Of a stretch of DNA of 64,000 nt, positions 43,608 through 52,990 are shown one piece after another; positions within the stretch are counted from its first letter, which is position 1; each line of letters opens with the position of its first letter. Source of the stretch: Cladopsammia gracilis (Eukaryota > Cnidaria > Anthozoa > Scleractinia > Dendrophylliidae); the NCBI GenBank assembly GCA_022457155.1, contig JAJGOT010000240.1:186001-250000 (forward strand), given 5' to 3'. The notes beneath the pieces are model-generated. The model ran no database searches. It was not told the DNA's origin and saw only the letters and a list, made by a program, of their open reading frames with translations. Both the position numbers and the translations under genes were made by a program.

Positions 43608-44066
43608 TTACATACAATCACAACAGCCGAGTCTCAGACATTCGTCTTCACTCTCATCGTGCTTCCGTTCAAAGTTTTTATACAATAAAAATGCACTTGT
43701 GTTGTCCATTGGAACAAGATGAAACAAGTACTTTAGCCATGATTCTGTCAGCTGTAAATTAAGTTTTTCTTGAACTTTTTGTTGTAAATCCATCCATATT
43801 GTCTTTAAATTAATGCGCTTCCTTGCCGCTTCATAATGTACAACCCATATTTCATCCTCTTCCATCATCATGCAATCGTGATGAAGTTGCGAGGGGTCAT
43901 CCATCTGGCAAGCCTCACAACAGCGTGTTGCTTCTTCATACACCAAGCGATTAATTTCTCTTGCATATTCATCTTCTATAATATCTGCTATTTTGTTTCG
44001 CAGTATTTGAGCCTCGAGTTCAATCTCATCCACAAACAAATCACCAGTTTGGTGTGCACCAACCAT
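43608..44066 (-). CDS. 152-aa zinc-motif protein, right-arm copy (intact)
   Basis: Mirror copy of 41526-41984, complete from the ATG at 44066 to the TAA at 43608, with the zinc cluster and Cys-rich tail unchanged. One residue difference from the left copy was seen (Arg at 134). The two genes are transcribed toward each other, so overlapping read-through transcripts could form double-stranded RNA; that is inference. Confidence 0.75.
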   Translation of the reverse strand: MVGAHQTGDLFVDEIELEAQILRNKIADIIEDEYAREINRLVYEEATRCCEACQMDDPSQLHHDCMMMEEDEIWVVHYEAARKRINLKTIWMDLQQKVQEKLNLQLTESWLKYLFHLVPMDNTSAFLLYKNFERKHDESEDECLRLGCCDCM

Positions 44067-44120
44067 GATTTCTACTCCTATACTCAAATTAATCTGTGAC
44101 AACTAGTAAAAAAAGTCTGC

Positions 44121-44467
44121 TTTTATACCACTAAAAATTATTTGGCCAACAATCTAAAAATAATCACGTTACATCATTCTACCCCAGTGTGACTCTCGAG
44201 TTAAAAATAGACTATGATGTCATTTATCTCCAACTCCCCTATTGACTTAAAATAGATTATGATGTCACCCCTTGGGATCACGACGTTAGCTAATCCCCGA
44301 TCCCGGGTGCGAACAAACAATTTATAATATGATGTCATCACTCCCCATTGACCTAAAATAGACTATGATGTCATCTGTACCTATTTTTAACCCATGACGT
44401 CTCCCCTTGGGATCATGACGTCAGCTAATCCCCGATCCCGGGCGTGAACCCCCCGTCTCCTACTACT
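44121..44467 (-). promoter_or_regulatory. CRE-like array and TATA box, right arm of the palindrome
   Basis: Reverse complement of 41125-41470, with one difference region near 44392-44405. The TATA box complement TTTTATA is at 44121-44127. Confidence 0.6.
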
Positions 44468-44473
44468 ATAGAA

Positions 44474-44760
44474 CTGCCGGCTATTTAGTGTTTTGAAAAC
44501 CTTGACCGGCAGTCGAGCTTAAAAAAGTTCCAAGTGTCACAAAACCTGGTTTCGTCTTCTGAGCCCAGCGTAAACCAAACACTAGACTTGAGATCTATAA
44601 AGCATTTCAGGATCGCTTGACTTTTCTAAATCGACATATGATAGTTTAGATTAGTTGGAATTTTCGATTTTGTGAAATTTACTGAGAATATAGAACTGCC
44701 GGCCATTTAGTGTTTTCAACACCTTGACCGGTTACCGGCCATATATAGCCACAGCGGTTT
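44474..44760. repeat. target-site repeat: two diverged copies of a ~50-bp motif
   Basis: CTGCCGGCTATTTAGTGTTT (44474) recurs as CTGCCGGCCATTTAGTGTTT (44696), followed in both by CCTTGACCGG. The second copy is preceded by the same TGTGAAATTTACTGAGAATA that precedes the palindrome on its left, which is what makes it usable as an empty site. Confidence 0.65.
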
Positions 44761-44762
44761 TT

Positions 44763-45735
44763 ATCTCGTTAAAGTGCATGCGCGCGAAACGAGATATAGA
44801 AGTCAGTAGAATATGGGGACAAAAGTTGTTAACAAATTTTTGTGGACTTTTGTCCGGGGGGGTTAGTTGTTTCTTCTTTATAGAAGCTATATTAGGGCAT
44901 TGAGGATATGGTTGGTTAAACCGGTTAGGATTTCAAGAAGGGCGTCACATACTGCTCCTAAAATTTTTGGGGAGCACCCCCGGACCTATTGTTAATATCC
45001 CTTGGGTATCGGGATGTCAAAACTTGTGATGAACTTGTCATATCTCACATTACGTTACCGCAAAGGTATTAAGTTCTTCTTAAGTTTCGATATCTCACGT
45101 TACCTATCAGTTTCAATCATTTGTCGTAAAGCCATTTAAGCTGCCTTGCGTTTTTTTTTGGCAAACGCAGTTTGAGAATTTCACGGTGTATTTTTACGAA
45201 TGGAGACGTTTTAAGAAAGTTAAATGGGACGGGAAAGTTTGTGTTTTAATATGAGCGATATGGCAAAGCAAAATTGCGTTTGTTCAATTTTGATTCATTG
45301 CTATTACGGTTTGATTATGCAATAGTATGGGAAAGACGTCATAGTTTTGTTAATTTAGCTACCGTGCACAAGGATATTTTGCGGGTCGCGGAGACAGCTA
45401 AAATTTCTGCTGGAAGGAAATGTTTGCGGATTTCTGGTGAAGTATAAATAAAATCCAAGGCATCGGTATTAAACTGCAATTTTACTTCCTGACCGGAGGT
45501 TGTATAGTTCCCATAGTTATGGTTGCTGTTCTGGCGCCAATATGAACATAAACAACGAGAAAACTAGTGAGTGAATTATTGTACCTTGTTGTAAAAACGT
45601 ATCAGTATTATGATAACAGTCTCTGGTTCTTTTGAGGACGTGTCTGGAGTTGAATCGGGAATACAAATGACTGTTGTGCCGGTCGTCTAGGAGTTCACTG
45701 TTATGAGAGTTATGAGTTATGAGAGTTCACCGTTC
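44763..45735 (+). repeat. 1-kb dispersed repeat, copy 2
   Basis: Begins with a degenerate form of the TCTCG..CGAGA palindrome and runs through the landmarks listed for copy 1 to the GAGTTATGAGAG units. Non-coding. Confidence 0.75.
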
Positions 45736-46238
45736 TGTAAAATGAGGACCGGATGGCGGCGGATGGCGGATGGCGGACGGCGGATATTAAAATGCGGATA
45801 ACAAAATGCGGATGATAAAATGCGGATGAAAAAAAAAACAGAAAAATAATTCCTTACGATTTTTACCAAAAAAACAAAAAACAAAGAAAGAAAAGAAGCA
45901 GAAATAACTTTAAAATGGCACGAAACAAAAACACGAAACATAAACTTTATTGTCCAAACTGTCTTCAAGTTCCACTTCATGCCTCACTCAACCCTAGTTG
46001 GAAAATATATGAATGTTGCGTTTCGAGTTTGACCGATTGTGCAGTCTGCACGTGTTTGAGGATGGAGTCCGACGAGTGTGACGATTACGGGCTTTTAAAA
46101 TCTGTGTTTAGGAAACGGTAAGTTAGTAGAGTTCTTAAATTCGATTTAACTTCACCTGTTACTTTGCTTCACAAACAATCTTTTCTAACTTTTTTTCGTG
46201 TTTGTATCTGGTTCGTTGAAGAGTCAGGAAGGTGATGC
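45736..46238 (+). other. possible first exon at 45915-46121, otherwise no gene
   Basis: After GGCGGATGGCGGA and ATGCGGAT simple repeats (45750-45830), an ATG at 45915 opens a frame with C-x2-C (LYCPNCLQ) and further Cys residues (CAVCTC). It ends against a strong splice donor (AAACG|GTAAGT near 46119). It might be a first exon of a zinc-binding protein, but no further exon was recognised. Confidence 0.25.
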
Positions 46239-46403
46239 AATTGAGTGTTTTTATCATAGATATGTTAAAAGGGTTAATTACTACACTAGTTTCCGTTATG
46301 GATATCTTTGGAATGCATGTATTCAGATAAGACCTTTTTGAGTGTTCCACTGTCACGATCATTCATTCCTGTGTTATCCTTTGTGAAAGCAAGAGCAACA
46401 ATT

Positions 46404-46832
46404 CCGACCGCCATTACTGTGTCGATCCAGAACTGTTGGCATGTGATGCTTGTCTTGATGCTTGTGGTGCAGTGTCTTTTGGGGAATTCTTCCATGCCAA
46501 GTTTCCTCCTTTTATTGCTAGTCAATATTTGAACATTAACCAGCTCGAACTGCTTACAATCAGGTCAGCGTATACGCACTGAACAATCAACGTTCAACGA
46601 ACGCCTTCATGCAGCGTTGTCTACGTGAAATTTGGTTGTTGCTGTCTCTTAACAATATCCGTTTATCTGCGCGTTACATTAGCGGGAAGTCATAGTCTAA
46701 CGTTTTAGCGGATGCGTTGAGTCGTTCTCACTTAGACTCCTCGTACTCAGACTATTTGCAGCATGCCGTAGCTACCTTGAACCTTACCCAAGTATTTCCT
46801 AGCGACTCTATGTTCGTTTTTAATGTATATTA
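46404..46832 (+). pseudogene. RNase H remnant of the Ngaro/DIRS-type element
   Basis: The plus-strand reading gives DACLDACGAVSFGEFFHAKF then NINQLELL, and after a frame change LLSLNNIRLSARYISGKS, a stop, and NVLADALSRSHLDSS. These match the Asp-, Glu- and C-terminal Asp-containing blocks of DIRS-type RNase H. At least one frameshift and one stop are present. Confidence 0.65.
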
Positions 46833-46920
46833 AGTAGCTACTTCCATTTATTTTCATAGATCCTTATTAAGTTTATTGATTTTTCTTTCTTTCAATCTGT
46901 TTTTCAATTTTATCTCGCAG

Positions 46921-47920
46921 ATCACATCGACGCTTTGCAGCAGTATTTAGGAACTATCCAGGTCCATGCTTTTTGCGACTCCACAAAGCGCTCTATGAGA
47001 TGCTATATGCGAACATATTTATTATTTTGCCAATATTTCGATTTCTTGCCTTTCCCAGTTTCCAAATCCGTTTATTTGCTTTATTTAGTTTTTTTTGTCA
47101 CGTTCTTTAACGTCATACCGTTCGATCGTTAATTATTTGAGCATTATTTCACATATTAACCGCTCGTGTGGTGCCAGTTTTGCCTTTCTTGACGATTTAA
47201 TATGACGTTTATCTTGCCAAACGAGCGGTGCGTCGGATCTTGGGTGATTGTGTCGCACGAAAAGAACCGATCACTGTTGAGATCCTTTTACAATTGTCCC
47301 GTCTTTTCGATTTAGATAATCATTTGCACGTCTGCATGCGTGCTTTATTTTTAGTAGCCTTCTTTTCTTTTTTACGTATCTCTAATTTAGTAGTCTGAAA
47401 TTGGCGATTTCCAGGCGTGTTTTTTGACACTATCTAGCATGACTTTCACACCGCAAGGGGTTTTGTTGCGCATCACGCGCACTAAGACACTCCAGTTTCG
47501 GGAGCGGGTTTTAGAAATTCCCTTGCCGTTTATTCCCGGTTCGCCCCTTTGTCCTGTCACCGCTCTTAGGCAGTATTTAGCTAGTGTACAATTGTCGCCC
47601 TCTTCACCATTATTCGTTTGTCAATCTCGGGGATCGTACAGGCCTATCTTGGCTCACCAGTATAATGCTCTTTCAGCCATTAGGTTTAATCCCGCACAGT
47701 ATTCCTCACACAGTATTCCTCGCACAGTTTTCGTCGCGGAGGCGCTACATTTGCTTTTTGTAATCGAGCGCCTACAGCTTTTATTAAATCGCATGGCGAT
47801 TAGAAGAGTGACGCATATTTAATCTATCTCACTCTTTCCAACGAAAATAACTTTAAAATTCTCCATTCTATCACAACCAGACTCTCTCCCACATCGTAAC
47901 TTCTTCTTCTCAAACCCTTT
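46921..47920 (+). pseudogene. tyrosine recombinase remnant
   Basis: The N-terminal core-binding part is at 46921-47100 (LQQYLGTIQVHAFCDSTKRS). The catalytic part has FLRISNLV (first Arg), ITRTKTLQFRERVLEIPL (Lys strand), PLCPVTALRQYL and SSPLFVCQSRGSYRPI. After frame changes the HSFRRGG box (His, Arg) follows near 47725 and the DAYLIYL segment with the putative nucleophile Tyr near 47813, one codon group after a TAG. Such recombinases integrate circular cDNA without target duplication. The copy is clearly inactive. Confidence 0.7.
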
Positions 47921-48286
47921 TTTTATTCTTTTTCCCCTTTGGGTTTGGCGGTTTATTGAATAAACATACGTTTAACCCCATCTACTGAGTCTGTTTGTGG
48001 TAGTATAATTGAGTGTTTTTATCATAGATATGTTAAAAGGGTTAATTACTACACTAGTTTCCGTTATGGATATCTTCGGAATGCATGTATTCAGATAAGA
48101 CCTTTTTGAGCGTTCCACTGTCATGATCATTCATTCCTGTGTTATCCTTTGTGAAAGCAAGAGCAACCCCCCCCCCCCCCACCCCTCACCCGGTTTAGGG
48201 TGTTGTTTCTTGTGCAGTATCAATTTGAATAAACATAGTTCAACATCCGTTTAACCCCATCTACTGAGTCTGTTTGTTGTAGTAAT

Positions 48287-49492
48287 TGATAAGAAAAAGT
48301 GCGTGTGCTATAGCTTTGAAGTTGTTAACAATTTTCCTCTCGTATGTTATTGTGTTTGGCCATTTATAATCGCCAAAACGGGAATCTGAATAACTGGTTA
48401 TATATATTTAAACTTAACTTGGTCAGGGGTTAAAGAGTTTTGTTTCCTAAGTACTAGAAAATCATACTTTTCATACTTTTCACGTTTTTAAATTTGGCTT
48501 TCTTTACATGTAGTATTTTATCTATTAAACATATGATACATATATTAATTTGAGAATATCAGTATTATAAAAGTGACAGGCCAAACACGACTCCCGCTAG
48601 TTGCATAATGTATAAATAAACCTCTAGAATAGCTTTCCCAAGAAGGTCTACGAGATATTTGTTCCCCTTTGATCACCAAAATAGAGATGTGACAAATGCT
48701 CGATGTATTGTATGACTCTTTTATCTTTGGGATATAAATCTCTTTAATGACAGCAGGTCAGTTTACATGCTGTGCACACTCACTGCCATTTATAGAATTA
48801 TTGTTTCCAGTCTATGCCTTCGTTATGCTAGTTCTCTTGGCATATGTTGGAGCGTCTTTGGCTAACTTTTTTTGCAAGATAAGTAGTGATCGGCTGCAGT
48901 TTTTGTTAATTGTTATGAATATGCTTGGATCAGTCAATCTCTGAGGCTCGATTTCCGCCGCTTTCTCTCGTCCGGTCTCTGAGCCTCCAATCTCTCAGCC
49001 GGTGATTGAGTGTCTAAGTCTGCGGTGTGCAAGACTTGTGAGAAAGTGGATCTTTATCACGGATTAAGTGTCCAAGATCAAAGTCTGAAGCTGCCGTATC
49101 TCTACTGGAATAATGACTTCTTGCAGTTTATGTTTTAGCTCCTTGTTTTATTCTGTTTTTGAGTAGTGTTTCTTGGAGCTTGAAGAACCTCCTGATCCGT
49201 TGTTTCATAATGGCGTTCGGGATTGCATCCCGACATGGCTTGTACAGATATGGTGATCTGTTTTGAAAATCTCACGGATGCTAGTGAATTCTTACGTTTT
49301 TCCACAGTTTATTTTTTAGTATTTATCAAATTATTATCCTCAAGCTGTAAACTGCGCATTGTAAATTGACGTAGAAATAATGGCGAAGTCCCGGGTCGGC
49401 GTCATCTAATTACCATTTTGTAAATTCAAATCTCTAAAAATAAACTCACAAACGCAACTTTGAAATCAATAAATATTTTACCATAAAACTGT
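48287..49492. other. no recognised gene
   Basis: AT-rich sequence without a convincing ORF or repeat. A short hydrophobic frame at 48747-48944 has no supporting features. A CTCTGAGCC/CTCTCAGCC-type pair lies near 48938-49002. Confidence 0.35.
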
Positions 49493-49930
49493 TCAAAAGT
49501 GTTGAATAAATTGGATATTATATTTCGTTATTACAAAACATTGACATTCGAAGAGTGTGAGGTCACCTTCGCATTTCTCCTGGTCTTCAGATGCCAGAGT
49601 TTTATCCAGTTGGTCTAAAAGCCAGTCTTGGCTAGATAAATAAACTTGTTCAGCCGAATGGAGGTTACGATAAAAATCGCGACATTCGCGAAGAATATTT
49701 TTATCGGAAGTCACGATTGAATTGTTGGCACGCAACTCTGAAATTGAGTCGCGTGTTTGTCGCTGATTTTCAAGCTGGTAGAAATACTCCCGGGAAATAC
49801 TTGGTCGGTTTTTCCCCCAGCTTTATCCACTGTTTTTTACTGCGAATGATGGCGTTTTTAGGAGATCTTTGATCTCCGCCAAACGCGTGTGATCATCTGT
49901 TGTATTTAAATTACCACGAGACAGGACTTC
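49493..49930 (-). pseudogene. LINE ORF2 fragment (linker between endonuclease and RT)
   Basis: The minus strand reads IIRSKKQWIKLGEKPTKYF then REYFYQLENQRQTR, then RECRDFYRNLHSAEQVYL and EDQEKCEGDLTLFECQ. This is the conserved region just upstream of the RT blocks in L1-like LINEs. There are at least two frameshifts, and RT itself is missing. It lies downstream of the ORF1 remnant on the same strand, so both belong to one old copy. Confidence 0.65.
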
Positions 49931-50239
49931 TCACGCTTACGCTCACGGCATCGGTAATAGGGGGTGGCCGGCAGTTTCTGGAGAAGGGTCGCACGGAGGT
50001 TCATTTTTTTGTTTTGTAGTGCAAATTAGGACCTTTGTTATTTAAACCTCACTGGGATTACAAAATTTAAATAAGAAAGGAAAAACGAAATGAGTTCTGG
50101 TAGTTGTAGTCAAATGACGCTATCGTGCAAATGGCCTATTGTGGTTACAGGGGGAGTGTCGTTGCTGGTTGCTGTAGTGGGGGTCGGGAGGCCTCTGGTG
50201 TCCCCCCTCCGGGCACTGGAGCCTCGCGGTTCGCCTCGC

Positions 50240-50816
50240 GGCGTTTCGCCTTCGGGAAGTCTTTAACAACGCGCTCGGAAGACTGGCACCGGTAGCATAG
50301 TATTGGCTGGCCAGTGTACTTAAAAAAATAACTCGAGCCCTTGAGTGACTTATTTGCGTGGCACTGCCTTTTGTTAACGTGTGAATTCTACGACACGGAT
50401 GCCGTTCTCGATGTGCGCGTAGCTTTGAAGCAAAGCCGGCGGACTGCTCGTGCTTTGAGGTCGCCGTATTGTTCTACGAGTTGTAGCAGGTTTTCATCGG
50501 GGAATTCAACGGGAATGAAGCATGACACGTGTAGTGCTTTTTGCCGTAAAAGGCGTAAAGGGATAACGCGGCTTTCGCAGTCAAAGCCCGATGCCGCCAA
50601 CCGCGTGGCCGATTCTGTCCCAACGATTTCTTCCTTAAAGTTCGGTAACGACTGCGCTATACTGAGCGAGTCAAGATCCAGGTTTTCCTCCACTATCAAG
50701 CGGACAGTAAGTTCTAGTGTGGGCGAACGGCTGGTGTGCGGTACGCGCGGCCATCTCCACGTAACGCGAGGGCGAGAAAACTCGCGAGACCAAAACCCAA
50801 ATTGAAAAGCACGCAC
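50240..50816 (-). pseudogene. LINE ORF1 remnant with degenerate zinc knuckle
   Basis: The main frame (50816-50388) contains TVRLIVEENLDLDSLSIAQS and CFIPVEFPDENLLQLVEQYG, and continues after frameshifts as HIENGIRVVEF, then YTGQPILCYRCQSSERVV. The CCHC knuckle has lost its His and last Cys (Arg and Phe instead). A Pro/Gly/Arg-rich tail follows. It is the same family as the fragment at 30006-30164. The spacer to the ORF2 fragment (49931-50239) lacks an endonuclease domain, so the copy has an internal deletion. Confidence 0.6.
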
Positions 50817-50819
50817 TCA

Positions 50820-51297
50820 CCAAAGCGAAGACAGATGGTTACAAGACGCTTTCTTGCTTGTGGTGAAAAAACGGCACCAAATCTTGTGAAAAAAAGCTCT
50901 CCTTAGTCGTCGAAGTTGAGGATTATTCTGGCTTTTGGTCTTGAAAAAGTGGAGCACTGATGAGAAAAGATCCCCCAATGCTGTACAGAGAAGTTGTTAG
51001 CAGAGGGGCACGGGTTCCCCTCCTTTTGCAAAAAAAAAATAATAATGATGATGATAAGGCCCAGCCTATAACATTTTCTAAACACGTCTATTGTATAACC
51101 AAATAATAGGACCCCATTTTAGTTACTAGCGTGAAAATGTAAATAACTTCTGTAAAAATGCAAGGACCACTAGAACAAACAGTAGCAATATATAGCTGGA
51201 CCGTTACTTGTTTATTAGCCTATCGTGTGCCAGCAATTTATCTTAGCCCATTTTAAATATTGTAACCGTTTGTTTCCATCTTCACTAAGCTTTCCTA
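50820..51297. other. no recognised gene
   Basis: Probable 5' flank of the old LINE copy on the minus strand, then AT-rich sequence leading to the hammerhead motif. An A run with ATGATGATG-like units lies near 51030-51056. Confidence 0.35.
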
Positions 51298-51339
51298 GCC
51301 CCTGATGAAGGTTAGTTTTGTCTAACCGAAATATCGGGC
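51298..51339 (+). ncRNA. hammerhead ribozyme motif, second copy
   Basis: GCCC, CTGATGA core, stem II GGTTAG-TTTTGT-CTAACC (6 bp), GAAA core, TAT, C (putative cleavage-site base), GGGC. It is the same plan as 27129-27169, but with all six stem II pairs made of different bases, so the pairing rather than the sequence is kept. Confidence 0.65.
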
Positions 51340-51659
51340 ATATCTTATTAAAAGAAATCGAACAAATTTGCTGTCTGATCAGCCTTTTATGTTAAAGTTG
51401 TTTTTTTTTTGAAAATGTAAAGCCCATTTCGTGAACATAAATTTCTATTGGCTAATATGCATCATGTGATGTTTTCATGTACGTATTTTAAGTAGACTTA
51501 ATCTAAAGGTGCGCTACAACGGCATCTTTACCATATTCACTATCAATTCTTCTATTTTGTTTTTATTAACCACACGTTCTAACGCTTTAACGAGATGGCT
51601 TTAAGAGCCCTTTGATTAAACGCTGTCAAATTTTATCATTAAAACCACTTTCCTCAGAT

Positions 51660-51830
51660 GCCCTTCCGCTCCGCGGTGGCCACCCGCTTAGCGCTCGTCT
51701 GAAACACTTAAAAAAATAAAGCCTCTTTTGCAGGCTAGCCATTCGACTCTACAACAACCACCAGTATATCCTACTGCTACTACCAATTTGCCTTACCGCA
51801 GTTACGAAGTAATTATAGTTACATGGAAAC
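51660..51830 (+). repeat. dispersed repeat shared with 37917-38065
   Basis: Has TCTGAAACACTTAAAAAAAT, CAGTATATCCTACTGCTACT and ACCAATTTGCCTTACCGCAG. It is 320 bp downstream of the hammerhead motif in the same orientation. Just before it, at 51580-51625, is a reverse copy of the GCTCTTAAAGCCATCTCGTT block of 15910. Confidence 0.55.
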
Positions 51831-52503
51831 AGTGTGCCGCGATCAAGAATTGTTTTCGGTAGTCATGGAATGTTGTAGACTGTTCTATATGTCCTCTTAG
51901 CTACGAATTTCTACGCGCTCCAACGACCTCAGAGCTAGAGGTCGACTTGCATATATATATATATATTTATGGCAAGAAAAGGGATTTCAAGCGATACAAT
52001 TTTAGATGAAATTGTTGAAAAATCGAAACGGGTTCTTACAATGTGTTATGTAGTAAACAGTCCTGTCACAAGTGACCCTTACGAACCACATCAGACCGCG
52101 AATCCTATCAGTTCTGAAATAGCTAGCAGTGACCTGTTTGAACCAAGATTATTAAATTATATAATGAGATGACACTTCACCTTCAAAACCATTGATTTCA
52201 TTCATTAAACTTACAAAAACTGTTTATTAAAAGTTTGATAGCAAATCTTAGAACAATATCTATAGTTCTTCGATTTCCCACGCGGCTATTTCTCGCAAAA
52301 AGCCCTGCAAGAACGGGAAGAAATCCGCCTGTCTTGCAACACACGTACGCCCAACAAAAATACTGTCTTCGAATCTCCAAGACTAACATTCAAAATGCTC
52401 CAGATTTTGTACATTTAGCCCTTTCCAACGAAGATTTTAGTTTAGAGTGACTTTGAAAACCTTTCAAAAGCACAGTCCAATGGACTAACGTCAACTCCGT
52501 CAC
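51831..52503. other. no recognised gene
   Basis: Includes a short TA dinucleotide run (51950-51966). A 67-codon frame at 51969 and overlapping short frames at 52198-52450 have no motif. I do not call them. Confidence 0.35.
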
Positions 52504-52892
52504 TTGCCGTTTCTACGGTGGTTTCAAAGGGACATGCATTTCTCCCACTTTTTCTTTGGCTTGCGACTTACTTGCGACTTACTTGCGACTTACTTGCGAC
52601 TTAGCTGCGACTTACTTGCGACTTACTTGCGACTTAGTTGCGACTTAGTTGCGACTTACTTGCGACTTACTTGCGACTTACTTGCGACTTACTTGCGACT
52701 TAGCTGCGACTTACTTGCGACTTAGCTGCGACTTAGTTGCGACTTAGTTGCGACTTACTTGCGACTTACTTGCGACTTAGCTGCGACTTACTTGCGACTT
52801 ACTTGCGACTTAGTTGCGACTTAGTTGCGACTTACTTGCGACTTACTTGCGACTTACTTGCCACTTACTTGCCACTTACTTGCGACTTACTT
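52504..52892 (+). repeat. 11-bp minisatellite (TTGCGACTTAC) with a 57-bp conserved left flank
   Basis: About 30 units of TTGCGACTTAC, with variants ending AG or starting CTG, fill 52561-52892. Variant order is repeated between the first and second half, so a higher-order unit has duplicated. The left flank (GGTGGTTTCAAAGGGACATG..TTTGGC) is also present next to the inverted array at 62963-63143. The array ends 100 bp before the integrase-core ORF. Confidence 0.9.
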
Positions 52893-52990
52893 GGAGACAA
52901 CATGGAGTCGTGCGAATCGAAGGTGAGCTGTCTACGGCGTCTTCAAAGTTAACTTTCACCTGATAATGTACTGTCCTATGATTTGTAGCT

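Larger units (their letters stand above)
41125..44467. mobile_element. 3.34-kb palindromic element, 6-bp target-site duplication, two inverted gene copies
   Basis: The ends are AGTAGTAGGAGACGGGGGG at 41125 and its complement at 44467, flanked by ATAGAA on both sides (41119-41124 and 44468-44473). The left and right halves are near-perfect reverse complements, with the centre near 42796 inside triplet repeats. Each arm holds, from outside in, the CRE-like promoter, the 152-aa gene, a tRNA-like sequence and a fragment of ORF X. A related uninterrupted target (ACTGAGAATATAGAACTGCCGG) lies at 44681-44702, where ATAGAA occurs once. Long TIRs with AG/CT ends and 6-bp duplications are known from Polinton/Maverick elements; no Polinton core gene is present. 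Confidence 0.85.
46239..48286 (+). mobile_element. internally deleted Ngaro/DIRS-type tyrosine-recombinase retrotransposon with split direct repeats
   Basis: A 160-bp sequence A occurs at 46239-46399 (A1) and 48007-48167 (A2). A second ~50-bp sequence B, with TTTAACCCCATCTACTGAGT, occurs at 47957-48006 (B1) and 48225-48286 (B2). The order A1 - coding - B1 A2 B2 is the split-direct-repeat layout of Ngaro-like elements. RNase H and recombinase remnants lie between. Gag and most of the reverse transcriptase are missing directly after A1. Confidence 0.75.

Noticed and set aside
41125..44467. Assigning the palindrome outright to Polinton/Maverick
   Set aside because: TIR ends and 6-bp duplication fit, but none of the polymerase, integrase, ATPase, protease or capsid genes is visible, so this is left as a hypothesis.
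48747..48944. 65-codon hydrophobic ORF
   Set aside because: Short, isolated, with no promoter or homology that I can see.
52504..52952. Open frames reading LRLTCDLLATY-type repeats, and a CRISPR-like look of the array
   Set aside because: The 11-bp unit is open in several frames by chance of its sequence. Units abut without spacers, so it is a minisatellite and not a CRISPR array.
52902..52990. Upstream exon (ATG at 52902 with GTGAGC donor) for the integrase-core gene
   Set aside because: Joining to the available acceptors gives an immediate stop or a wrong phase.
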